A stretch of DNA of 64,000 nucleotides, taken from positions 2,704,574-2,768,573 of the forward strand of contig NC_056537.1 in NCBI RefSeq assembly GCF_910596095.1, given 5' to 3'. This stretch comes from Thunnus maccoyii (taxonomy: Eukaryota; Chordata; Actinopteri; Scombriformes; Scombridae). Below, piece by piece: positions 34,801 through 45,385 of this stretch. Position 1 is the stretch's first letter. The number at the start of each line of letters is the position of its first letter. A program made the translations under genes and the position numbers. Under the pieces are notes generated by a model. That model was not told the origin of the DNA, made no database searches, and worked only from the letters and a program-made list of their open reading frames with translations.

Positions 34801-37800
34801 AAGGTCCAGGTCCTTCAGATGAGTCAAACACCAAAAACAGTTTACTGTACATGATGATGGAGGTTTTCCTGCTGTAAAATCCAGATAGAACCAGCTTCAA
34901 ACCTTAGCTGGTCATTTGCTGGTCTTGCTGGATTTACTTGGTGGGCCAGCTTGTTCAAGCTGATTTAACTGGTGATCAGCTGGTAGACCGGTTTTGTGTA
35001 GCTGGCTGAGAGGTGAGCAGCCAGGTTGGTAGTGCTGGTGTAACTGGTCAGTTGATGGCAGACCAGCATGGCCATGCTGGTGTGACTGGTCAGATGGATG
35101 CAGACCAGCATGGCCATGCTGGTGTACCTGTTCTGGGCTGAGATGCCAGATCAGGTGGTGATGAAAGAATAGTACTTAATAGTACTTAAGTGCATTTTTT
35201 GGTTGTTGTTGCTTTAGACACAAACATGGTTGGACCTCAATCAAATTTTATTGAACGTGCAGAGCTTTACAGTGGCATAGGGCCCTGTGGCCAACAAAGG
35301 GCCCCCTAGAGGGAGAGGGGGGGGGGGGGGGGGGGTCAGGCTCGCTCAAGGCTTGCCTGATCCTGAACCGCTGTGATGTGTGTCAGTGTCAGTGTGTGCA
35401 TCGTCACTCATCACAGGGTCAGAGACTGTTACGATGTCTGACAAAACAAGACAAGGTCAAAACCTGCATGGCTGGACCTATTATAAAGTGTTACTCATGG
35501 AAATGATAAAAGTCAATGATTAAAGTTAATAAATTTAATGGCTCAAGTGTCTTCTTTAAATTAAGCCATAATCTATCATTATCATTTAAGTCATCATCTA
35601 TCCATTATCTGTCTAACATTATCTATGGAGCTGTGATGTTCACATCTGGTGTTATAAAGCATTTAACAGAACAATACAAGTTTAGGCAGAAATAGGCCCA
35701 GTTTGGCCTCTGCCTCTAAAGGGCTAACATTAATAACTTACTCTTCACATCTCCTTTCCAGGAGCACTATTAAAGTGCATGATTGGTGTGTATAAAGGGA
35801 GCGTAAAATAATAGCCCTCTGCATTTTAAAAAATAAGCAAGTGTTTAATTCATTTTTTTTATTTCATTGCAGGTCCATCAACCACCTCTACCCCTGCTGC
35901 AAAATGGGGTCATGTCACCCAAGAAGATGATAATGCTGGTAAGTTATGCCTTTTAGTTAAACCTATAGCAATAGCTACATTTCACACTTGCTGTAGTGCC
36001 CTGTTCATTGCTCATAAATAAAATCTGTCATGTCTGTAACACCTGTTTCTAACGATTGAGCAACATTATGAAGCCATCTCCAAAGGTGCTGGTGTTGAAC
36101 AGACATCTTATCTAAGTCACTTTTTAAGAGCAGATGGCATCAACCTCTTACAGATTGTCTTGCATTATAAGATCCTCCAGATTTAGAGCAGTGCCTACCA
36201 CCACACCTGGCTCTCCAGTTTCTACTCCTCCAATGGATCCAGCTGACAGGCCATCAGTCAGTCAGTTTGTCCAGTTTGAATCATTTTAAGATGACCCACT
36301 GTGAGTAACAACCAACATGTACGTACTGTAAGTTACTGAATATGTCCCTAAAAATCCTGGAAAATGATTTCTGTACAAGATTAATTTTGCTTGTTCTACT
36401 TCAGATGTTTGATGGCGAAATGACTGAAACACAAAATAGAGATTTTCAAAGAATTCAACAGTTTTTTTTCTAAATAGCATTAGGTGGTATATTGTAGACA
36501 AAACATGCATCTTGCTGCAAATAAATATGTTAGAGAATGTGTGTTTTAAAGTACATTTTTAAAGACATTTGACAAGCCAGGCATGGCACTTCCTTTGTAA
36601 AGAACTTTAAACCAAAAACTAGTTCCTACAAGCTAGTGAATTGTAGCAGGTGCTGGTCTCGCCAACAGGAACTGGCAGCTGGTAATTATAGGTAATGACA
36701 GTTATGAAAATCATTGTTTATACATGTATGTTTGGTAGGCAAGCAAGCTTCACCCATGCTCCAGGGAATTATTATGCTTATGTATGTAACCACAAGGTAT
36801 GTATGCAGTACATACCTTGTGGTGTCTGTTTAATTAAAGAATAAAATCCTTACCTGCATACCATAGTATTGTGCAATGATAGATATACTATGTTTGTTAT
36901 TACATTGCTGTATTATTTGTTCCATCCTCGGATGACAATACAAGCCCCCCATAGCTGTGCACTTGAGAGAGGTAAGTTTGCCCATTATGAGCTGCTGCAG
37001 TGCTGAACCAACATGGCTGCTGGGAGCTAATTTTCAAAAGTACAGACCCATTTTTCGACTTGTTCTTATTCAAATTCATACAATGAAGCAGAAGACATAA
37101 GCATAATAATTCCCTGGAGTGTGGGTGAAGCCTGCCTGTCTGCCAAACACACATGCATAAAAAAATGATTTTCATAACCGCCATGAGCAATTGGCAAAAA
37201 CATTTGTACTTCATCCATATACATATGTACTGATTCATACGAGGAAGTTACACCATAAGTTCCAGGAAATTACATGGTAAATATTGGGAAGTTGCACTCT
37301 AAATCCTCAATTGTTACTCACGTGTTCACGGGCTGTATTATAAAGTGTTTTTATTCGTATTGCCCAATATCAAAAGTAACAGATTTGCAATACGACATCC
37401 TCTGTCCTTAGACCCTCCATTCAAATAAAGAACAACTCCCTAAAAAAAGAGGGAAAAAATGGAAGAAAGCTCAGAAAGAGTAACAGAGGAGTGATAGATG
37501 TTGTGTGTACAGAAATGACCAAGAGAGCAAAGTTACAGAAATACAGCATGAACAAACAGGATGACAAAAGTATCATAATCACATTTTCAGACTATACCTC
37601 CACGCCTCCTGCTAGCCCTTCCTAACATCTCATCTCACTTCTGCTGCAGCAGTGAACTGATGTCATTGATCTGTGGTGCTCAGACTGTCAGACCTGAAAC
37701 CTCCCTTCAGACTCTCCTCTGGTCCTACCTGAGGGCAGGAAGAGGGTCGCAGTGAGTCCACCCTCTGTGATCGGGACCCTGCGGACGCCGGGCGCCATGT

Positions 37801-39775
37801 ACCAGCGCTCCACCAACTCCCTGGCCAGCGGCACCTGAGTTATGAAGCCTTCAGTTGGGTGACCTTGGTACACCGAGATCCTGATCTCCATGGGAGTCTG
37901 GACGTTCATCTTCCTCATCCTGAGGGATGATGGGAAAGAGTCAGCTCTGATACTGATAATTGATTCTGTATTTATTGGGATCATCTGAACAGCTCTGGTC
38001 CAGTTGGCCTACCTGAGCCCAGGTTTGCTGCCTGGAACTGGTCTGAGGCTCCAGAGCAGACCCATCGGTTCAACCCCAGAATATGTCCCACCCAGACTGA
38101 GATCCTCTGAAACTATGAGGGTACAAACAACTATTAGATTCTTCTAAATTTGAACTTAAATGATCAGTTTTAATCTGTATTGCTTGTGTCAAGGTTAAAC
38201 ATTTCAAAACTGAACATCTTTCTCCAAACTCCCAGTTTTTGTTGTGAATGAACGTGACGATTTGGGTTGGTGCTCAGTATGACATAAAACTAACTGTCCA
38301 CTAGACCACTGGTTCCCAACCTGGGGGCCCCAACCGCCATGATGGGGCACCAAAGTTTTACAGGGGGTCATGAGGCCATCTTGATTTTAAGGGGTGTAAG
38401 ACAATGTTTCTTAGCATTTCATTAATTTCTGTGAAGAAACAATGAAATGTAATTGTTATTTTTAGAGTTTAGATTGTTAATTAATGTATACACTTCAAAA
38501 ACTCTTAAGGTAAAGACATGAAGACAAGATATATTCACAAAACCTTCACTCTCTGCTAAACAGCCTCGTCCTGCATTAGAAAAGTAAACAGTTTAAACAA
38601 CTGAAGAGCTAATACAACCATGGCCAAGTGTCAGGGAGAAGAAGAAAATAATAAAATAATACAGACAGAAAATTGTATAAAAAGTTACTAAAAACACAAG
38701 TAAAACTCTTTTATAAAAAGTTCTAAAAATACATGGAAAACTCTTTTCTGATGAACTGAAATATTTACAGGAAATAATCTGCTCAAAATTCATCCAAATT
38801 CCTAGTTTTACACAAACATCCTGCAATTACTGCGTACACTACTTGGGTTAATGTACAGTTGTTCTGTACTGCTATTGTTATGCTTTGAATATAATATGAA
38901 ATATCAATAACATATGTCACTTCATCGGGAGTCATCAGTTTACTCAGTAAGGGTCCTTTAAAGGACCAGTACGTAGAATTTAGTGGCATCTAGCAGAACA
39001 GACCTGGCAGAAATGGAATATAATATTCATAAGTATGTTTTAATTAGTGTATGATCATCTGAAAATAAAAATAATTGTGTTTTTATTACCTTAGAATGAG
39101 CCCTTTATACCTACATAGAGAACAGGCCCTCTTTCATGGGGCTGCCATGTTGCACCATGTTTCTACAGTAGCTCAGAACAGACAAATCAAACACTGGCTA
39201 TAGACAGGGCTTTTCGCAAGTTTTGTTGCAACTACAGGTTCACTTACACATTTGGTAGGGAAAGGTGGGGGTATTCAGTTGGTTGCGATCTGCAATCCCA
39301 CCCTAAATGGCACTAAATCCTACACACTGGACCTTTAAGGAAAGGTCGGGAACCACTGCACTAGACCATCTCAGTCTACAGCTGAACATTATTTTAAATA
39401 ACATCTTAAAGGATAATACCATATTACTATAAAAGAAAGAGACTAAACAATTGCCAAATGTTAGAAAACCAGGACATTTTAAATTGCCTTTTGAAGTTCC
39501 TCAAACCTATTGTACAAAGGTCTAAATATAAAAAATTAAAAATCCTGTATTTTCCAGGTCTAGATTTTGGACCATGTACCGTTCACTGTCCCGGTGGCGT
39601 TGGCGATGTAGTGAGCGAACGCCTCCCACGTGTGTCCGTCTTCACACTGGTGCAGAGCGTGGACCGTGAGTTGGGAACCAGGAGGGACATGCTGGACCAG
39701 GACGGTGAACTTCTCATCCACAAGTCCTCTGGACGGCTGGACCGACAGCTTCACACAACACTGTTCCCTGTCCAT
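27834..39775 (-). CDS. Acyl-CoA thioesterase / BAAT-family hydrolase, copy 2 (ten coding exons, 437 aa)
   Basis: Minus-strand gene; coding exons 39580-39775, 38013-38112, 37729-37919, 34643-34812, 32694-32813, 31733-31815, 30177-30270, 29895-29975, 28080-28221 and 27834-27970. Exon lengths (196, 100, 191, 170, 120, 83, 94, 81, 142, 137) are identical to copy 1, junctions are GT-AG and in frame, and the product is 437 aa. The domain order is N-terminal thioesterase sandwich, then BAAT C-terminal hydrolase, with GLSLG (Ser242), AEDDQNW (Asp333/334) and NAGHLIEPPY (His369). It ends SHL, compatible with peroxisomal import. My hand count gives about 50 differences from copy 1 (about 88% identity), concentrated in the nucleophile exon and the next one. 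Introns are enlarged by a hAT-like insertion, a LINE tail, a foldback element and palindromic repeats. Substrate preference cannot be deduced; the serine argues for a hydrolase rather than an amino-acid conjugating enzyme. Confidence 0.9.
28300..29140. other. Intron of copy 2, nothing recognised
   Basis: Lies between the histidine exon and the aspartate exon. It contains no homologous block to copy 1 that I could follow beyond the exon edges, and no clear element ends. Confidence 0.4.
29150..29480. mobile_element. Interspersed repeat of the gggccctgttttaacgatct type
   Basis: Begins gggccctgttttaacgatct and continues with agcgcatggcgcaagtgcgt and gcgccaggcgcatgg, a composition very different from the AT-rich intron around it. 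Fish genomes contain many such non-autonomous DNA-transposon copies; I recognise the style but cannot assign a named family. No transposase frame is visible. Confidence 0.5.
31825..31888. repeat. Long (CA)n microsatellite at a 3' splice site of copy 2
   Basis: About 64 bp of pure CA. On the transcribed strand it is a (TG)n tract ending about 7 bases before the acceptor AG (31816-31817) of exon 31733-31815, so it forms the region where the polypyrimidine tract should be. Copy 1 has only about 19 bp at the same place. Confidence 0.9.
31968..32436 (+). mobile_element. 5'-truncated LINE: end of reverse-transcriptase frame plus 3' tail
   Basis: The start reads, in a frame with some damage, like the C-terminal LPVKYRIDFRNLLF...FKALHGL segment of CR1/L2/Jockey-type reverse-transcriptase proteins. 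At the far end, aaagcactttggtcaa and gtgctctatagataaa precede a gacttgacttgactta tail, the usual 3' end of such elements. It is inserted in the intron between the exons at 31733-31815 and 32694-32813 of copy 2. Confidence 0.65.
32694..32813 (-). CDS. Nucleophile exon of thioesterase copy 2
   Basis: 120 bp, phase 0. Encodes HPQVLGSRIAMMGLSLGASF; the elbow is G-L-S-L-G with a serine nucleophile. The serine is preserved relative to copy 1, but the positions right after it differ, which may change the acyl pocket. The donor is gtaaaa rather than the more usual gtaagt. Confidence 0.88.
33050..34600. other. Intron of copy 2, no gene
   Basis: The first ~120 bp are homologous to copy 1 (14540-14660). 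A block gtttttcttgctgtaatcat (33256) is repeated at 34081, where it is part of a 9-bp-arm hairpin (tgtaatcat... atgattaca, about 34093-34121). Nothing coding was identified. Confidence 0.5.
34910..35160. repeat. Palindrome-rich repeat block
   Basis: Contains many ctggt/accag words. The perfect 20-bp palindrome accagcatggccatgctggt occurs at 35062-35081 and 35104-35123, a 42-bp period. The pattern resembles subterminal repeats of a fish DNA transposon. It is intronic in thioesterase copy 2. Confidence 0.65.
35317..35335. repeat. Poly-G run of 19
   Basis: Nineteen uninterrupted G residues inside an intron of copy 2, followed by tcaggctcgctcaaggc. Such runs can form quadruplexes and are prone to assembly error; the length should be taken with caution. 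Confidence 0.85.
36690..37190. mobile_element. Foldback-type element with about 100-bp imperfect arms
   Basis: About 36690-36782 and 37088-37185 are inverted copies (shared agggaattattatgcttatg on one arm, its complement on the other, and ttatgaaaatcatt). Between them lies a perfect hairpin with 15-bp arms, 36789-36803 and 36809-36823, around a 5-base loop. The open minus-strand frame across it has no known motif and is probably an artefact of the repeat. Confidence 0.6.
38307..39358. mobile_element. hAT-like DNA transposon remnant, 1052 bp, with perfect 8-bp target duplication
   Basis: The left end cactggttcccaacc and right end ggtcgggaaccactg are inverted. The direct flanks cactagac at 38299-38306 and 39359-39366 are identical, as expected for hAT insertions. 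No transposase is recognisable. It contains a second element (38962-39334). It lies in the first coding intron of thioesterase copy 2 and is absent from copy 1, so it post-dates their separation or was lost. Confidence 0.8.
38962..39334. mobile_element. Nested MITE with TTAA flanks, 373 bp
   Basis: Starts aggaccagtacgtag and ends ctacacactggacct (inverted, imperfect), with TTAA at 38958-38961 and 39335-39338. TTAA target choice is typical of piggyBac-type elements. A fragment of the same family is seen near 54655-54725 (cactaaatcctacacactgg). Confidence 0.75.
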
Positions 39776-39839
39776 TCTGAGCTGGGCACAAACAAGTCTT
39801 TAATAATCTTTATTAGTCGTTATTAAACAAGGATCATGC

Positions 39840-41478
39840 ACACACAAAAAAAAATCTCAAATGAGAAGAAAAGATTTATGCCAGATTTAGCTATAAACTT
39901 ATTTCCATCTGCGGTTCCTGGGCAGGTACACAGAACAATTACCAGATAATAAAAATGTTCATTTACATGTAACACCATTGCATAGTCTCTATTACCCTAA
40001 CAATTCTACATACAATATAAATACCAGCACATTCATCCAGTACAACTATAGAATTACAAATTATTACAGTTTAAAATCTGAAGCACTGTAAAATTAATGT
40101 TGACATGACTGGTTGCTTAATATCCATTTTTTTGCATCACGGGAAAAAGAATGAAAGTCTGAAAGTTTTAATCTCAGCTGGAAGCATATTCCAATATTTG
40201 ATGGCTGTAAATAAAAAAAACAGATTGTGCAGAGGCAGTCCGCTGCAGGGGGATGTGTAGGTCTGAGTTTAGAGCAGATCGAGAGGTTCTGCTCATCTGC
40301 TCAGAGCGTAGCTGAAAAAAGCCCTTAAATGGTGGAAAAGCAGCACTGTGAATTATCTTGAATGCCAATCAAACTTCTGAAAACAGAATGAGATTTTCAA
40401 AACTTAAGAGACTTTATTTGGACAATATGTTACATATATATTATATATAAATACAATGTGTCAGTGACATTAACATTAGCTGTAGCTCATGTTCACACTG
40501 AGCTTGGAAACACTACATATACTCGCTTACTTACATTGTTAATACATCAATGAACTGAGGAGCTGCTCACAGTGAGACGGAATTAATAGATGGTAGTGAA
40601 ACAGTTCCCAGAAAACAAAAAATAACTATTGAATGTTTGAAGACACTTTTCTGTCTTTCTGTTAGGTTTAACTGGCGGCAGCACTCTGAAGTTGCACATA
40701 TTGCATCCTTTCCTGCTTAGTATGAAATGAAGTAGTTTCACTTTCTTGTTATAAATGCCAAATACTATTAAGATTAGTATATACTGAATAGTAATAGTAT
40801 GTAGTGTGAAAGTGGGACACTGTGTGTGTGAACAAGTAAAATGTGCCTTTTCCACCTGTAACCATGTTAACTGTACAGAAGATGGCCATAGCTGTAGCCT
40901 CAAAATACTTATAATAAATACAAATAGAAAATACACAATACATACAAGTTAAAATATATACTAAACTTGCATGCGGCTCTTCCCTTCCCCTTTTCCAGAG
41001 TCCAACAGCTGCGCAGTCAGTCACACCTGACACTCATTAGTTCATCGCTTGTCAGTCCAATCAAGGTATCTTCACCAATTCACATCACACTACTTATAAG
41101 ACTAATTTAAAGTTTGTGTGACAAAAATGAGAATGTCACTGACGAAAACTATATCAGCTTTAGTTTTTGTTGAGTAAAATCAATCAAATGACTCAATGTT
41201 GACAAAAAGTAATGTACATTATCGAAAGACTAAGACTAAATCAAAATTAGGTGCCAAAATCAACACAGGTTAACTGTGTCTCCAACATAACCACAGAGGA
41301 ATCTCTGGTATGTGTGCATATTGGAGGACAAACATATTGTACCTAAAAACACCTTTTAACTATATTAATCTTCTCAATCTCTGCACAAACCCCCAAATAT
41401 AATTAATCAATTAATTCCATGCCCCATTTTCCCTTAAATTGCATATTTATTCTTTCAGTGACGTGTTTAACCACTTAC
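39840..41478. other. 5' intron of thioesterase copy 2, nothing coding
   Basis: The block 40450-40780 is the duplicated segment also found at 5680-6000. The rest shows no gene or element ends. Confidence 0.5.
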
Positions 41479-41670
41479 TGTACAAGCAGACCTTAGAGCA
41501 GATGCAGAACTCACTGCTGTTGTCTTCAGGTTTGGTGTCTGTCAGCTGGATTCATGTGAATAAAACACAAAACTCCTGAGCTTTATGTAACCTTTTCATA
41601 TGATGTTCAGCCTCACAGTGTGAGACTCCTCCCACAGCTGACATTAGTCTGTATGTACACAACAGAGCCA
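41479..41670 (-). promoter_or_regulatory. Putative non-coding first exon of thioesterase copy 2
   Basis: Donor tgtaca|gtaagtgg on the minus strand (GT at 41477-41478) would splice to the acceptor at 39782-39783, six bases before the start ATG. Sequence around the donor resembles that at 21619 in copy 1. A TTTAAA word on the minus strand near 41698-41706 could be a TATA-like box. The upstream limit is a guess. Confidence 0.4.
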
Positions 41671-41699
41671 CAGAAACTGCAGATTCAGACTGAGGTGTT

Positions 41700-43370
41700 T
41701 AAAAGCTAGGGGCCCTAGGGCACGTGCAGATCCAAGTCTTCATTCTTACCGCATGGCCCACAGTGTAAAAAAAAAAAAGTTATTTCACAGAAATTTACTG
41801 TATTATTTTACAGTTTTTTTTGTTTTCTCTACATCAAGTGTAAATGCCTTAAAAACTCAGTAAATGATTTTTTATTAAAAATATTCACCATAAAATAAAG
41901 GCTGTAATCTGTAAATTAATATAATGGAATTTTATAGTTTTTTAACAGGATTTTTCAATTACTTAATGGTCTTGAATATTACATTACATTGAATTCTATG
42001 TAAAAATACAAATGATACACATCCTATTACTGAATGTAAAATTAAGGCAACTTTCTGTTTTTCTTACTTTAAATTTAATTTAAAAAAAAGTTAAAAAAGT
42101 TAAAAAAAACAAAAACAAACACTTACCGTCAAATAACAGTAAAAAAAAAAAAACTTTTGTTATTCTACAAAGATTTTTTTTTTAAAAAAAACAGATATTT
42201 ACTGTAGACATTATCTGCATTTTTACAGTCCAACTGTTGTAAAATAAAAACAAAAAACATAAAATATTGCTAGAATGCTAAATAAATGTATAAATGTGCA
42301 CAAAACAATGAAAAACATTGCAGAAATACTTTAAAATTACCTAATTTAAATAATGGCTTGTTTCATACAGTATTCTTTTGTAAATTCATAGAATTATCCA
42401 ATTTATCCTTAAGACTGCCCCATCAAAGCACAAATTTCTGGATGTAAAACACAAAAAAAGTATGTAAAATTATATTCAAATTATCCTCCTTTAACACCCA
42501 TTAATGGTATCTTGAGAGCTTTAGGCTTTAATTGTATTTAATTATCTCATCTATTTACAGTAAATTCATGGTAAAAATATTGGTTTGATACTGTACAAAA
42601 AATAGGATCATGTGAAAATAGCACACAAAAACATAATTTCAATAATCATTACTTCATATAAACATTAATTGAAAGTAATTACAAGCAACTTTCTACAGAC
42701 TTTTCCAATTAATGTATGAGATTTACTGTATATAAATAGTATTTGACAGTAATTACAAGCAAGATGTAATGCATTATGAAGATATTTAGCAGAGCTCTCT
42801 GTTCAGCACCACAACACAAGACAAAAGAGCAGCAGTCTGTTACTTTTCACAAGTGGACTTTTCTGTTTTGCTCAGTTGCCTCCTTTTTTGTTTTTCCTGA
42901 CTTTTAAAGTCTCATCGTAGCTTAAAGGAGCCCTGTGGAGTTTTCTTGTTAACAGACAAAAGTAATGTGTACATTGACTTACTGACCAAAACACATTGTG
43001 TGAATCCTTGTGGTCTAACAAATGTGTTGAATCCATTTCCCTCCTCATGAAATATTTGCAAAGCCGATTTTTGATGCTAGTATTTTAAATCCTGCATTGT
43101 TTACATCCATGTTTACTAGCTTGCACTCTTCTTCTTCTTCTCTGCCTTTGCTGGCACATTGTTGTGTCTGTCTAATTACTTTTAAACCCTTGTAATTGTT
43201 GTGTATATTATTTTATTTAAATTGAATGTGCTAAAGCTCAGAGCCTGAAGAACAAAAAATTGTGTAACTGTCCAAATACTGACAGTCTGGACTGTTTATG
43301 TAGGGAAAGAGCTGCATCAACTTGTGAGCTGTCGGTTGGCCACCACTAATGTCATGTGTCATAAAAAATG
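41700..43370. other. AT-rich spacer between thioesterase and immune gene clusters
   Basis: Many poly-A and poly-T runs (for example 41770-41780, 42110-42190) and no coding signal. No transposon ends were recognised. This marks the change from minus-strand thioesterase genes to plus-strand NLR/TRIM genes. Confidence 0.5.
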
Positions 43371-43377
43371 TGTTCAG

Positions 43378-43617
43378 GTCCACAGTGAGAGGAAAGGGAG
43401 GGGTGTTTCTGTGGAGGAGCAGCTGTCCTGCTGTTCTTTGTGTCAGGACGTCCTGAAGGATCCAGTCTCTATCAGCTGTGGACACTGGTTCTGCAGACAG
43501 TGCATCACCTCATACTGGGACCAGTCTGCTTCATCAGGAGACTCCTCCTGTCCCCAGTATGGAAAAAGATCCAGAACAAGATCTGGACTGCAGACAGACA
43601 GACCAGCACTGTACAAA
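43378..43617 (+). pseudogene. RING exon of the NLR pseudogene
   Basis: Acceptor gtgttcag and donor aaa|gtaaga bound an open 80-codon exon. Seven of eight zinc ligands of a C3HC4 RING are present; the final C-x2-C is C-x2-Y because TAT replaces TGT at 43558-43560. Such RING exons ahead of FISNA are known in some fish NLRs and may have come from TRIM genes. Confidence 0.8.
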
Positions 43618-45240
43618 GTAAGACTGAAGATCTGTCTGCTGATGTCATCTTCTCTGACAACAAGACAGGAATCTACCTCCTCTATCCTACTGAAAATTAA
43701 CACAGTCAGACATATTTCTTTTTAATTATACATTTTTTTCTTCTCTTTCAGTAGAAAGTGGTCTACAGGAGGTTTTAGACGAACATAAGATCAGTCTGAG
43801 GAGGAGATGTGAATGTGTAACTGAAGGAAGTGATGAAGCAGGAAGTGAAGCTCTCCTCAACAGGATCTACACTGAGCTCTACATCACAGAGGGACAGAAT
43901 GAAGATGTTAATACCCAAATGAGGTGAGGCAGCTTGAAGCAGCTTCCAAGATGGAGACCCTCCATGACACTCCAATCAGGTGTCACAACATCTTTAAAGT
44001 CTTACCTGACCAACAGAAACATATCAGAGTTGTTCTGACGAACGGTGTTGCTGGCGTTGGAAAAACCTTCTCAGTGCAGAAGTTCACTCTGGACTGGGCA
44101 GAGGGCTCGGAAAACCAAGACATCAGTCTGGTGATTCTGCTTTCGTTCAGGGAGCTGAACTTGATAAAAGATAAGCAGTACAGTCTCCTCATGCTGATCC
44201 ATGATTTCTATCCAACATTACAGAAGGTCACAGCAGAGAAGCTTGCTGTCTGGAAAGTTTTGTTCATCTTTGACGGCCTGGATGAAAGCAGACTTTCACT
44301 GGATTTCAACAACAGGAAGGTTGTGTCTGATGACACACAGAAGTCATCAGTCAACATGCTGTTGACAAACCTCATCGAGGGGAAGCTGCTTCCCTCGGCT
44401 CTCGTCTGGATAACTTCCCGACCTGCAGTAGCCAATCAGATCCCTCCTACATGTGTTGACAGGGTAACAGAAGTACGAGGCTTCACTGACGCCCAGAAGG
44501 AGGAGTACTTCAGAAGGAGATTCAGTGATGAAGAGCTGTCCAGCAGAATCATCTCACACATCAAGACATCCAGGAGCCTCCACATCATGTGTCTCATCCC
44601 AGTCTTCTGCTGGATCACTGCTACAGTTCTGGAGCACATGTTGACTACAGACCAGAGAGGAGAGCTGCCCAAGACCCTGACTGACATGTACTCACACTTC
44701 CTGCTGGTTCAGACAAAGAGGAAGAAGCACAAGTATGATGAAGGACATGAGACGAGTCCACAGGAGCTGACAGAGGCTGACAGGGAACTTCTTCTGAAGC
44801 TGGGGAGGCTGGCGTTTGAACATCTGGAGCAGTGTGGTCTTGATGTCACAGAGGCCTCGGTGTTATCAGGAGTTTGTACAGAGATCCTCAAAAGAGAGAG
44901 TGTGATCTTCCAGAAAACAGTCTACTGCTTTGCTCATCTGAGCATTCAGGAGTTTCTGGCTGCAGTCTACATGTACCACTGTTACACAAAGAGGAAGACA
45001 AAGGTATTGGAGGACTTCCTGGGAAATTACTAGCACTTCTCATCTCTGGATGACTTCCTGAAGAGGGCCATGGAGAAATCTCTCAGAAGTGAAAATGGCC
45101 ACCTGGACCTGTTTGTGCGCTTCCTTCATGGCCTCTCTCTGGAGTCCAACCAGAGTCTCTTAGGAGGCATGTTGGGTCAGACAGAGAATAGTCGAGAAAT
45201 CATCCAGAGAGCCATCAACAACCTGAAGGAGATGAACAGT

Positions 45241-45385
45241 GTCGCCAAGTGCTTGCTCATGGGGGAATTGTTGGGTCTCTGTAAATTAAAGAGTACGGTC
45301 TTGACCTGCTCTATGTGAAAAGTGCCTTGAGATGACTTCTGTTGTGATATGGCGCTATATAAATAAAAACTGATTGATTGATTGA
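45241..45385 (+). mobile_element. Short LINE 3' tail inserted in the NACHT exon
   Basis: The family sequence should run from LKEMNS directly into the ISPDRSI block. Here about 145 bp intervene, containing gtgccttgagatgacttctg, ggcgctatataaataaaa and a tgattgattga tail, the typical 3' end of a fish CR1/L2-type LINE. The insertion brings stop codons into the frame. Confidence 0.75.

Noticed and set aside
36900-37238. 112-codon minus-strand frame
   Set aside because: Runs through the arm of a foldback repeat; low-complexity and repeat-derived.
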